Origin: Desulfarculaceae bacterium
GTDB lineage: Bacteria > Desulfobacterota > Desulfarculia > Desulfarculales > Desulfarculaceae
Reading direction: 5' to 3'
DNA: 64,000 nucleotides
Assembly: GCA_021737645.1 (NCBI GenBank)
Contig: JAIPDO010000008.1
Location: forward strand, 31,946 to 95,945
A program made the position numbers and the translations under genes. The notes beneath the pieces were generated by a model that was given only the letters and a program-made list of their open reading frames with translations, was not told where the DNA came from and did no database searches. Below, one piece after another: positions 8,794 to 16,504 of the stretch (the first letter of the stretch is position 1; every line of letters begins with the position of its first letter).

Positions 8794-10016
8794 TAGCTCC
8801 GCGCACCCGCCGTTTGATAGCCGCCGCTTGGGAAGGGCTTTGGGGGCATCGCCTGCGCGCCTGCCTGGCCGCGGGGGGCCTGTTGGTTGGGGTGGCGGCA
8901 GTGGTGGTAATGGTGGCGGTGGGTCAAGGCACCCGCAACCAGGTGCTGGAGCGCATCACCGCCATGGGCACCAACATCATTTCGGTGCACTCTGCCAAAC
9001 GCGCCTTTACCGGGCTGCGCAGCCGCAGCACCGGCGAGGTTTCCTCTCTGGAGCCTGCCGACGCCGAGGCCATCTCCCGCCTGGAGGGAGCCAAGGCCGC
9101 CTCTGCCCTGGACATGCGCCTGATGCGCATGGCCGGCCCGGAAGGCACCACCGACGCCTTGGTGATTGCCGCCCAGCCCAATATTTTCCTGTTGGAGGAG
9201 CATGGCCTGGCCGAAGGCCGTTTTTTCACCCAACGCGAGGAAAGGGCCGGACGCCGGGTGGCGGTGGTGGGCCCGGCCCTACGCGAACACCTGGCCGGCG
9301 ACGGTTCGCTGCTGGGCCGCACCATAGAGGTGAAGAAACAGCCCTTTGTGGTGGTGGGGGAGTTGTTGCCCAAGGGAGTGGACGCCAGCGGAAACGACCT
9401 GGATGAACGGCTCTACCTTCCTCTGAAGACCGCCCAGTCTCGCCTGTTGAGCGGCAGGCGCTACGTGGGGCTGCTCTTGGTTAGGGGTGAAAACGATTCA
9501 GTCATGGAACCCCTGGCCCAGGAAATCACCAACCTGCTGCGCCAGCGGCACAACCTGCGCACCGGCCAACCGGACGATTTTAAGATTCACACTCAACTGG
9601 AAACCATCCAGGCGCGCGAAGAGTCCAACCGAATCTTCTCGGCCACCATAACCGGGGTGGCCGCTGTGAGCCTGTTGGTGGCCGGGGTGGGCATCATGGC
9701 GGTGCTGTTGATTTCGGTAAAGGAGCGCACCACCGAGATCGGCCTGCGCCGGGCGGTGGGGGCCAGGCGCCGCGACATACTTTGGCAGTTCTTGGCCGAG
9801 GCCATAATTCTGGGCCTGGCCGGAAGCGGAGGCGGGGCCTTGCTGGGCCTGGCGGCCGCTTTGGCGATAAAGCTTTTCGGCTCTTTGGATTTCGCCCTGC
9901 CCGTGGGCCCGGCATTGGGCGCTGGCTTTTTGGGACTGGCCATATCCATGGTCTTCGGCCTGGCCCCGGCGCGCCGTGCAGCTAGCCTCACCCCGGTGGA
10001 CGCCCTCAGGGATTAG
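8790..10016 (+). CDS. ABC transporter permease, MacB/FtsX type (second)
   Basis: 408 residues from the ATG at 8790, which overlaps the previous stop (ATGA). Same family layout as its neighbour: N-terminal helix (about 22-45), periplasmic MacB core, three C-terminal helices with TEIGLRRAVGARRRDIL, and an ending LAPARRAASLTPVDALRD. The frame stays open upstream to 8697, but that portion lies inside the first permease. Last gene of the operon; a hairpin follows at 10044-10070. Two non-identical permeases with one ATPase is unlike classical homodimeric MacB. Confidence 0.92.
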   Translation: MIAPRTRRLIAAAWEGLWGHRLRACLAAGGLLVGVAAVVVMVAVGQGTRNQVLERITAMGTNIISVHSAKRAFTGLRSRSTGEVSSLEPADAEAISRLEGAKAASALDMRLMRMAGPEGTTDALVIAAQPNIFLLEEHGLAEGRFFTQREERAGRRVAVVGPALREHLAGDGSLLGRTIEVKKQPFVVVGELLPKGVDASGNDLDERLYLPLKTAQSRLLSGRRYVGLLLVRGENDSVMEPLAQEITNLLRQRHNLRTGQPDDFKIHTQLETIQAREESNRIFSATITGVAAVSLLVAGVGIMAVLLISVKERTTEIGLRRAVGARRRDILWQFLAEAIILGLAGSGGGALLGLAAALAIKLFGSLDFALPVGPALGAGFLGLAISMVFGLAPARRAASLTPVDALRD

Positions 10017-10043
10017 GCTTTACTCAACACCCAAAAAGCAACG

Positions 10044-10078
10044 AGGCCGCTCGCCATGGCGAACAGCCTCATTTGTCT
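10044..10078 (+). terminator. Putative terminator of the efflux operon
   Basis: GAGGC (10044-10048) pairs with GCCTC (10066-10070) and encloses the palindrome TCGCCATGGCGA (10051-10062). ATTTGTCTT follows. The T-run is imperfect. Confidence 0.5.
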
Positions 10079-10165
10079 TAAGCGGCCTGAGCCGCCGATC
10101 CTAGAAGCAGCTTTTAAAAAACGTCGGGCCAGTCAGGGGAAACTCCCTGCGGCACAGCTACGTGG

Positions 10166-10262
10166 TGCCAGGCAAGGCGTTCGGCAAGCGAAAGCCGGAG
10201 GCGTAGTAAAACTACGTCGAGGCTTGAGCGCCGCCGCCAACGCAGCATGGCGCTTCCTGGCA
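10166..10262. repeat. Structured intergenic element with four nested inverted repeats
   Basis: Between the convergent efflux and hydrogenase operons, 97 bases can fold on either strand into one long interrupted stem: TGCCAGG (10166-10172) with CCTGGCA (10256-10262), GCGTT (10177-10181) with AACGC (10239-10243), AAGCC (10192-10196) with GGCTT (10221-10225), and CGTAGT (10202-10207) with ACTACG (10211-10216) around AAA. It resembles the palindromic repeat elements found between genes in many proteobacteria, but I see only one copy here. Confidence 0.6.
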
Positions 10263-10269
10263 AGCCGCG

Positions 10270-10488
10270 CTACCCCCCGAACTCGGCACCGCAATAGGGA
10301 CAATACTTGAATCCGGTGTCGTGCAGCACCTCGCCGCAGGCGCTGCAACGGGTGATCATCTCATTGGCGCAAAAGGGGCAGTAAAGGAAACAGCCGCACT
10401 GTTCGCGCGCCTCCAGGGGCAGATCCTGCCACTGGTCCTGACAATCGGTTTCCTGGCAGACCTTTTCCTTGCGGGCCAAATCGGACAT
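10270..10488 (-). CDS. Small multi-cysteine zinc-ribbon protein of the hydrogenase operon
   Basis: 72 residues, unknown function. Three CxxC knuckles at Cys37/40, Cys48/51 and Cys63/66 form at least one zinc ribbon of the type seen in double-zinc-ribbon proteins; further cysteines stand at 11, 16, 31 and 33. The gene starts 2 bases after hypC and is last in the hydrogenase operon, so a role in hydrogenase assembly or metal handling is possible, but nothing in the sequence proves it. It is not HypA, which is longer and has an MHE nickel-binding N-terminus. Confidence 0.75.
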   Translation of the reverse strand: MSDLARKEKVCQETDCQDQWQDLPLEAREQCGCFLYCPFCANEMITRCSACGEVLHDTGFKYCPYCGAEFGG

Positions 10489-10490
10489 GT

Positions 10491-10730
10491 CTATTCTCCC
10501 GTCCCCTCTTGAGGGACTCGGTTGGTAAGGTCCCTGAGCAACTCGATGGAGGCCAAAGCGTCGGCCTCCTCCACTTTGTGCAGCGCGAAGCCGGCGTGGG
10601 TGATCACATAATCGCCCAACTTTAGATCAGGCACCATAAGGGTGGACACGCGGCGCTCCACCCCGCCCACCTCCACGGTGGCCATGTCGTCGCCCAACTC
10701 AATGATCTTGGCTGGTATGGCCAAACACAT
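10491..10730 (-). CDS. hypC: Hydrogenase maturation chaperone HypC/HupF
   Basis: 79 residues, beginning MCLAIPAKI as HypC does; Cys2 becomes the N-terminal ligand used to carry the Fe(CN)2CO unit and to bind the large-subunit precursor. The conserved middle GDYVITHAGFALHK is also present. It overlaps the maturation protease gene upstream by 32 bases, so translation is coupled. Its place behind the hydrogenase structural genes suggests a HypC dedicated to this enzyme; hypA, B, D, E and F are not in the window. Confidence 0.95.
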   Translation of the reverse strand: MCLAIPAKIIELGDDMATVEVGGVERRVSTLMVPDLKLGDYVITHAGFALHKVEEADALASIELLRDLTNRVPQEGTGE

Positions 10731-11244
10731 CGGTCACCTCGCGGGGTTGCACGGCGGGTTGGGCCGGAGAACCCAGCCGCTCCAGTTCCAGAATCACCTG
10801 CTCTATAAGAGGCTCCACCGCCTGCTCCACCTGGGGGGTTAGCTCCAGGCCGTAGTTGTCGATGTCGCCGAACTCCACCCCGATCACCACAACCTCGGGC
10901 GGGTCGCCCAAAAGCGGCAGCAGGGCCATGGTCTCCATGAGATCGATCTGGTGCAGGCTGTCCTTGTATTGGATGTGCTCGGGCCGGGCGTCCCAGTCAA
11001 AGCGATAGACGCTGCCGGGCGCTTCGCCGCCGCGCACCGCGTCCACCACGATCACCCGCCGGGCCTCCATCATTACTCCGGTCAGGGACAGGCCCAGCAC
11101 CCCTCCGTCCATTACCTTGACGTTGGAGGGAAAGTCGTAGCGGGCCATGAGTTCGTGGGCCACGCGCACCCCCACGCCCTCGTCGGTGAGCAGAACATTG
11201 CCCACACCCAATATCAGGATTTCTTGTGCCTCAGCCTGGTTCAT
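10699..11244 (-). CDS. Hydrogenase maturation protease (HyaD/HybD family)
   Basis: 181 residues. This endopeptidase trims the C-terminus of the [NiFe] large subunit after nickel insertion. Signature GVGNVLLTDEGVG at 13-25; the expected nickel-sensing residues are Glu22, Asp68 (VVDAVRGG) and His98 (SLHQIDL). Its substrate is almost certainly the adjacent large subunit, which still carries a 15-residue tail after DPCIACGVH. The gene lies downstream of a strong hairpin (11270-11302) that separates the structural genes from the maturation genes. Confidence 0.93.
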   Translation of the reverse strand: MNQAEAQEILILGVGNVLLTDEGVGVRVAHELMARYDFPSNVKVMDGGVLGLSLTGVMMEARRVIVVDAVRGGEAPGSVYRFDWDARPEHIQYKDSLHQIDLMETMALLPLLGDPPEVVVIGVEFGDIDNYGLELTPQVEQAVEPLIEQVILELERLGSPAQPAVQPREVTDVFGHTSQDH

Positions 11245-11269
11245 GTTGGCCTCGAGTATAGCAGAAAGG

Positions 11270-11302
11270 CAACGGGGCGGCGAGAAACCCGCCGCCCCGT
11301 TG
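11270..11302 (-). terminator. Perfect 13-bp stem between hydrogenase structural and maturation genes
   Basis: CAACGGGGCGGCG (11270-11282) pairs perfectly with CGCCGCCCCGTTG (11290-11302) over a 7-base loop. On the minus strand it lies 16 bases after the large-subunit stop and is followed by CCTTTCT, a weak T-run. It may end most transcripts or protect the 3' end of the structural mRNA while letting some polymerase into the maturation genes. Confidence 0.6.
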
Positions 11303-11317
11303 ATTGGGGTTAGGTGC

Positions 11318-12976
11318 TTAACAAACCTTGAACTTGCGCACCTCGTTGCTGTCCGGATCGATCACGTGCACGCCGCAGGCGATACAGGGGTCGAAGGAGT
11401 GCACGGTGCGGATAATCTCCAAGGGAGCCTTGGGATCGGCGATGGGCGTGCCGATCAGGGCCTCTTCCACCGGTCCCACCTGGCCCTTGGCGTCGCGGGG
11501 ACCCAGGTTCCAGGTGGAAGGCACCACCAACTGGTAGTTGGCGATCTTGTCGTCCTTGCCTTGGTGGATCCAGTGACCTAGGGCGCCACGGGGCACGTCG
11601 ATAAGGCCGTAGCCCATGGTCTCTCCGGGCCACTTCCACTCGGCGGCGGTTTCCAGCTTGCCCTCTTTGATCAGGCCGATGGCCTCGGTGACCCAGGAGG
11701 CCATCTCGTCGGCGATGACCTTGGTCTCGATGGCCCGGGCCGCAGTGCGCCCCAGGGTGCTGAACAGGGCATTGGCCGGCACGTTCAAATGCTTGAGCAC
11801 CGCTACAACCAAGTCCTTGGTGGGCTTGTGGCCCCGGGCGAAGGCGGCCAGCACCTGGGCCAGGGGACCCACCTCCATGGGCTTGCCCTCGTAGCGGGGA
11901 GCCTTGAACCAGGAGTACTTGCCGTCGTAGTCGAAGCGGGCGTCCTCCAGGGGTTGGGTCACGCCCTTGGCCGGAGGCAGGGCCGGACCGTTCTTGTACC
12001 AGGCCCGAGTCACCTCCTCGGTGATCATGTCCGGGTTCACGTCGGCGATCTTGCCCAGGTTGCGATCCATGATCACGCCGCCTGGCAGGAACATCTTCTC
12101 TTCCAGGTAGCGGCCCGAATTCTGCGGGAAGTTGCCGTAGGCCATGAAGTTGGTGCAGCCGCCTATGTTGCGCGCACCCCAGTCCTTGTAGAAGCTGGCC
12201 ACGGCCAACACGTCCGGAATGTAGACGTTGTCGATGAACGCCTGCATTTCCTTGAGGTAGTAAAGGAACTCGGCCAGGCGATCCACATCCAGCATGTCCT
12301 TCACGCAGGTCACGCCGCCGGTGCAGTAGCTCTGAATGTGCGGGTTCTTACCGCCGAACAGGGCCATCATGCGCGCGGCCTTGACCTGGAGCCTTAAGAG
12401 CATCAGGTAGTGGGACACGGCCAACAGGTTGGCCTCCGGTGGCAGGCGGTAGTCCTTGTGACCCCAATAGCCGTTGGCAAAGGGACCGAGCTGGCCGCTG
12501 GCCACGAAGGTCTTGAGTTTGTCCTGCACCGCTTTAAAGTCGCTGGCCCCGCTGCCCGGATAGTCGCCCAACTGACCGGCCAGGGCGGCGGTCTTCTTGG
12601 GATCGGCCTTGAGCGCGCTGACCACGTCCACCCAGTCCAGGGCACTGAGCACGTAGAAATGCACCGGGTGGTCGTGCAGGAACTGGGCTCCGTGCACCAG
12701 GTTGCGGCAGATGCGGGCCAAGGGAGGGATTTTCACCCGCACCGCGTCGTCCAGGGCGCGTATGGAAGCCAGGGCGTGCACCTCGGTGCACACGCCGCAG
12801 GCGCGTTGGGTGATCCACGGCGCGTCGCGGGGATCGCGGCCTTGCAGGATTATCTCTAGGCCGCGGAAAAGCTGGGCCGAGGACCAAGCGTTGGTTACCT
12901 TACCGCCTTCAATCTCAACATCGATGCGCAGGTGCCCTTCGATGCGAGTAATCGGATCGATGGTGTATTTAGCCAT
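11318..12976 (-). CDS. hynA: Periplasmic [NiFe] hydrogenase large subunit
   Basis: 552 residues, full length. It holds the Ni-Fe active site that interconverts H2 with protons and electrons. Nickel ligands: Cys60 and Cys63 in RACGVC (with His67) and Cys531 and Cys534 in DPCIACGVH. Both terminal ligands are ordinary cysteine codons, so this is not a selenium enzyme. Cleavage after His537 would remove the last 15 residues, ending VRKFKVC. Together with the Tat-exported small subunit and no cytochrome b gene nearby it resembles the cytochrome-c3-linked HynAB enzymes of sulfate reducers (group 1). The large subunit has no signal and should be carried out with its partner. Confidence 0.97.
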   Translation of the reverse strand: MAKYTIDPITRIEGHLRIDVEIEGGKVTNAWSSAQLFRGLEIILQGRDPRDAPWITQRACGVCTEVHALASIRALDDAVRVKIPPLARICRNLVHGAQFLHDHPVHFYVLSALDWVDVVSALKADPKKTAALAGQLGDYPGSGASDFKAVQDKLKTFVASGQLGPFANGYWGHKDYRLPPEANLLAVSHYLMLLRLQVKAARMMALFGGKNPHIQSYCTGGVTCVKDMLDVDRLAEFLYYLKEMQAFIDNVYIPDVLAVASFYKDWGARNIGGCTNFMAYGNFPQNSGRYLEEKMFLPGGVIMDRNLGKIADVNPDMITEEVTRAWYKNGPALPPAKGVTQPLEDARFDYDGKYSWFKAPRYEGKPMEVGPLAQVLAAFARGHKPTKDLVVAVLKHLNVPANALFSTLGRTAARAIETKVIADEMASWVTEAIGLIKEGKLETAAEWKWPGETMGYGLIDVPRGALGHWIHQGKDDKIANYQLVVPSTWNLGPRDAKGQVGPVEEALIGTPIADPKAPLEIIRTVHSFDPCIACGVHVIDPDSNEVRKFKVC

Positions 12977-13034
12977 CTGTATCGTCCTCCTTCATGGAGC
13001 GAGGTTTTTTACCTAAACCTTCCATCGGCCCGGC

Positions 13035-13973
13035 TTAGATAGGCTCATAGAAGGGGGACTGAGTGTCCCAGAAATTGGGCTCGGAACAGCCGATGCAGGG
13101 GTGCCCGGCTCCGATGGGCCAGTTGGTGCCGTCGTTGAACTTAACGATGGGGCAGTTGTTGTAGGTGTTGGGTCCCTTGCATCCCATCTCCGCCAGACAG
13201 TAGCCCTTCATGGCTCCCTTATCGCCGAATTTCTTTACGAACTCGCCGTTCTCGTAGTGGGCCCGGCGGGGGCACTTCTCGTGGATGGTGTAGCCGTAGG
13301 CGAACATCGGACGGCCGTTGTCGTCCAGGGCCGGCAACTTGCCCAAAAGCAGGAAATGCACCACCGTGGCGACCATGTTCACCGCGTTGGGCGGGCAGCC
13401 GGCGATGTTCACCGTCTTGGTGCCGGTAGCCTTGCTCACGCTCATGGCCTTGGTGGGATTGGGCGCGGCCGCCTGCACCCCGCCGAAGCAGGCGCAGTTG
13501 CCCACGCAGATGGTGGCCATGGCATGCTTGGTGGCCTTCTTGGCGATGTCCAGCATGGTGTGGCCGGCTACCTTGCCATAGATGCCGTTGTTTTTGGTGG
13601 GAATTCCCCCCTCGCAGACCAGGATGTACTTGCCGTCGTACTTCTTCATGGCATCGGTGAGGGATTTTTCGGCGTTGTGCCCCGAAGGCGCCATGATGGT
13701 CTCATGGTAGGCCACGTTGAGCACGTCCAACACGATCTGGTCGATCCAAGGATAGGTGCTGCGAATGAAGGCCTCGCTGCAACCGGTGCACTCGGCAAAG
13801 TGCAGCCAGATCACCGTGGGGCGCTGCTTTATGGCCATGGCCTCGGCCACCTTGGGCACCATGCTGGGCGCCAAACCCAACACCGAGGTAACCACCGTGG
13901 CGTATTTTATAAAATCGCGCCGGCTTACCCCTTTGGCATCAATGTTTTCCAGAACCTCTGCCTTTATCTCCAT
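13035..13973 (-). CDS. hynB: Periplasmic [NiFe] hydrogenase small subunit, Tat-exported
   Basis: 312 residues. The small subunit carries three iron-sulfur clusters that pass electrons from the Ni-Fe site to an outside carrier, probably cytochrome c3. Tat signal SRRDFIK at 17-23, then a hydrophobic stretch and a likely cut after about residue 46. Proximal cluster motif ECTGCSE (Cys62, Cys65), further Cys in VGNCACFGG and AGCPP; medial and distal cluster residues are seen in HEKCPRR, CLAEMGCKG, NNCPI and HPCIGCSEP. There is no C-terminal membrane helix, unlike HyaA, so the enzyme should be soluble in the periplasm. It is the first gene of the operon with a strong AAAGGGAG ribosome site. Confidence 0.97.
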   Translation of the reverse strand: MEIKAEVLENIDAKGVSRRDFIKYATVVTSVLGLAPSMVPKVAEAMAIKQRPTVIWLHFAECTGCSEAFIRSTYPWIDQIVLDVLNVAYHETIMAPSGHNAEKSLTDAMKKYDGKYILVCEGGIPTKNNGIYGKVAGHTMLDIAKKATKHAMATICVGNCACFGGVQAAAPNPTKAMSVSKATGTKTVNIAGCPPNAVNMVATVVHFLLLGKLPALDDNGRPMFAYGYTIHEKCPRRAHYENGEFVKKFGDKGAMKGYCLAEMGCKGPNTYNNCPIVKFNDGTNWPIGAGHPCIGCSEPNFWDTQSPFYEPI

Positions 13974-14406
13974 CTCCCTTTCCCTCCTTGCCCCCCCGTT
14001 CCTTACGGTCTAGGGAAACAAAATTAAAGCGAACGGATTACGTCGGTTCGCACCTCACCGCCTTGGCCCAGCGGACTACGTCGGACACGGAAAATCCGCA
14101 GGCAGCAGACGGTGTTTTTCTAGGATGGTTTGCGGCGCGAGGCAGGATGGTGACAGCGGACCCGTAGCAAAGGTTCAAGAGACCAGCGCAGATTGTGCTT
14201 AAGTGCTCGTCACACCGCATTTACTGGCTAATCATGCAATTTTTAAATGCTTACGGTCAAATCGGTTTTACCTATATTCATCTATAGTTTTAATATATTT
14301 TAATGCCCTGGGGCCAATCTGGCCTTTACAGTTGTCCAGGGCCCGCTTTACACCTTCCTTTGGCCCCCATATACTCCTAGAACGTCCTTTACGGAGCCGA
14401 AACCAG
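13974..14406. promoter_or_regulatory. Divergent intergenic region between hydrogenase and chelatase operons
   Basis: 433 bases without a convincing gene. The part from 14215 to 14310 is AT-rich, unlike the surroundings. Weak candidates: for the hydrogenase operon (minus), TTGACC (14260-14255) with CATGAT (14236-14231), 18-base spacer; for the chelatase operon (plus), TTTACC (14267-14272) with TAATAT (14291-14296), 18-base spacer. CGGATT (14035-14040) and AATCCG (14095-14100) form a distant inverted repeat. None is decisive. Confidence 0.35.
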
Positions 14407-16440
14407 GTGAAACCTCCCCGCAACATCCCCTCTGCCGCCCAGACGGCCTACCCCTTCACGGCCATCGTGGGGCAACAGCGGCTCAAAACAGCCCTTTTGC
14501 TCCTGGGGGTGGACCTGGGGCTGGGTGGGGTTTTGCTGCGAGGTGAAAAAGGCACTGCCAAGTCCACCGCCGCCCGCGCCCTGGCCCGGCTTTTGCCGCC
14601 CCTGCCCATAGTGGAGGGCTGCCCGGTGGGCTGCGACCCTGCCGGGCCGCTGTGCTCTGCCTGCTCCGCCCGACCCGGTCCCTTGCCGGTGCTCCAAGTT
14701 CCCACTCCCTTTGTGGAATTGCCCCTGGGGGCAAGTGAAGACTGCCTGGCGGGCAGCCTGGACCTGGGTGCGGCGGTGCGCCGGGGAAAGCTCAGCGCCC
14801 GCCTGGGGTTGCTGGCCCGGGCCAACCGGGGGGTGCTCTACATCGACGAGGTAAACCTCCTGCCGCCCCATCTGGCCCACCTGGTGCTGGACGCGGCGGC
14901 CAGTGGCGTGGCCGTGCTGGAGCGCGAAGGCCTCAGCCTGTCCCACCCGGCCCGCTTCGCCCTGGTTGCCTCTTATAACCCCGAGGAAGGCCCCCTGGGC
15001 CCCCAACTGGCCGACCGCTTCGGCCTGTGCGTGCGAGTCAAAGGAGAGCAGGACCCGGCGCGCAGGGTGGAAGTGCTCCAGCGACGCCTGGCCTTTGAAA
15101 GCGACCCAATCGCCTTTGCCCGCCAGTGGAAGCAGGAAGAAGACGGCCTGCGCGCCCGCATCGTCAAGGCCCGCGAGTTTTTGCCCCTGGTCGAGGTGGG
15201 ACCCGAGGCGCGTGGCCAAGCCGCCCTGCTGGCGGCCCGGGCGGCCAGCCAGGGCCAGCGGGGCGAGTTGGCCTGCATCCGCGCGGCGCGAGCCCTGGCC
15301 GCCTGGCGCGGCCTGGAGAGCGTCACCACCGAGTTGGTGGACGAGGTGGCTCCCCTGGCCCTCACCCACCGGGCCAGGGAGGGCCAGAGCGTAGCGCCCC
15401 CTCCCCTGCCCAGGGTGCTGCGCGAACAGCTGCCGCCCGAGGAAGTCAAGCCCACCCGCGCCGAACCGGTGGAGCAGCAGATGCAAAAGAGCGGCGGCCA
15501 ACCCGGCCAGGAGCGGGGCCTGCGCATCCTGAGCCCCGGCGAAGTGCGCCCGGTGGCTACCCGCCTGCCCGCCAGGGAAGCCACCAGCCGGGTGCAGGCG
15601 GGCCGCCGGGACAGCCGGGAGATCACCGGCGCTCGGGGCCGCTACATCCGGGCCTCGTCTCAACGCCTGGGCCGGGGCCTGGCCCTGGACGCCACCTTCC
15701 GGGCCGCCGCGCCCCATCAGAAAAGCCGCCGCACCCCGGACGGCCCGGCCCTGGTGGTGAGGGAGCCGGACATCCGCGAAAAGGTGCACGCCGCCCGGCG
15801 TGGCCGCCTGCTTTTGTTCTGCGTGGACGCCTCGGGCTCCATGAACGCGGCCGCCCGCATGAAAACCACCAAGTCCGCGGTGCTGGGGGTGCTCACCGAG
15901 GCCTACCAAAAGCGCGACCGGGTGGGGCTGGTGGCCTTTGGCGGCAACGGGTCGCGGGAGCTTTTGCCCCCCACCTCCAGTGTGGAGGTGGCCCGGCGCA
16001 TGCTGGCCGAACTGCCCACCGGCGGCAAGACTCCTCTGGCCGCCGGGCTGGTCAGTCTGGCCGCCGTGTTGGAGCGGGAACTGGCCGCCGACCCCAAGCT
16101 GACCCCCCTGGTCATCATCATGACCGACGGACGGCCCAACGTGCCCTTGGCCGCCAGCCAAGGAGTGAGCTATGATCCGGAAAAAGCGGGCAACAAGGGC
16201 GGCGGCTGGGGCGACGGCTGGGGCGACGGCGGCTATGCCGACCGGGAGGTGCTAAACCTGGCTCGGCGCTTGAACGCCAGCTTTAGGGCCCGCTTCGTGG
16301 TGGTGGACACCGACACCGGGCATCACCACGAGATAAACTTGTGCCGGGCCATGGCCGAATATTTGGGAGCCTATTGCGTGTCCCTGCGCCGCCTGACCAC
16401 CGAGGGGGTGCTGGATTTGGTGCGGCGGCATTGGGCGTGA
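14407..16440 (+). CDS. Fused chelatase I+D subunit (AAA+ ATPase with VWA domain), Mg-/cobaltochelatase type
   Basis: 677 residues from the GTG at 14407 (GGAG 10 bases upstream). The frame is open back to 14203, but that stretch is AT-rich and codes unlike the rest. Order: AAA+ domain with Walker A GEKGTAKST near 45-53 and Walker B VLYIDEVNLL near 140-149; a cysteine insert (CPVGCDP then CSAC); a Pro/Arg-rich linker from about 335 to 465; a VWA domain with MIDAS residues DASGSM near 472-477, TGGKTPL near 538 and MTDGRP near 572. Such proteins drive metal insertion into tetrapyrroles with a large H-type subunit (BchH/CobN), absent here. With the ChlI-like ATPase at 17793 and cobD nearby, a cobalt or magnesium chelatase is plausible; the metal is not proven. 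Confidence 0.88.
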   Translation: MKPPRNIPSAAQTAYPFTAIVGQQRLKTALLLLGVDLGLGGVLLRGEKGTAKSTAARALARLLPPLPIVEGCPVGCDPAGPLCSACSARPGPLPVLQVPTPFVELPLGASEDCLAGSLDLGAAVRRGKLSARLGLLARANRGVLYIDEVNLLPPHLAHLVLDAAASGVAVLEREGLSLSHPARFALVASYNPEEGPLGPQLADRFGLCVRVKGEQDPARRVEVLQRRLAFESDPIAFARQWKQEEDGLRARIVKAREFLPLVEVGPEARGQAALLAARAASQGQRGELACIRAARALAAWRGLESVTTELVDEVAPLALTHRAREGQSVAPPPLPRVLREQLPPEEVKPTRAEPVEQQMQKSGGQPGQERGLRILSPGEVRPVATRLPAREATSRVQAGRRDSREITGARGRYIRASSQRLGRGLALDATFRAAAPHQKSRRTPDGPALVVREPDIREKVHAARRGRLLLFCVDASGSMNAAARMKTTKSAVLGVLTEAYQKRDRVGLVAFGGNGSRELLPPTSSVEVARRMLAELPTGGKTPLAAGLVSLAAVLERELAADPKLTPLVIIMTDGRPNVPLAASQGVSYDPEKAGNKGGGWGDGWGDGGYADREVLNLARRLNASFRARFVVVDTDTGHHHEINLCRAMAEYLGAYCVSLRRLTTEGVLDLVRRHWA

Positions 16441-16504
16441 TGCGCTAAGTTAAAAAGTATGATGGAATATTAACTGCTGATATTTTTTATATGGAGGAGG
16501 TTCA

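Noticed and set aside
10056..10310. 84-residue plus-strand ORF after the efflux operon
   Set aside because: It is made almost wholly of the structured repeat element and the terminator region.
11318..12976. Selenocysteine ([NiFeSe]) hydrogenase
   Set aside because: Both C-terminal nickel ligands are encoded by ordinary cysteine codons, and there is no in-frame TGA.
14038..14220. 60-residue minus-strand ORF between the hydrogenase and chelatase operons
   Set aside because: No ribosome site, odd composition, overlaps the likely divergent promoter region.
14203..14406. N-terminal extension of the fused chelatase protein (68 extra codons)
   Set aside because: The stretch is AT-rich, has no homology I can see and lacks a ribosome site; the GTG at 14407 has GGAG upstream and begins just before the conserved domain.
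14502..16161. Long antisense ORFs over GC-rich genes (for example 14389-16161 minus)
   Set aside because: They mirror conserved plus-strand genes, have low-complexity Gly/His/Gln-rich translations and no ribosome sites.
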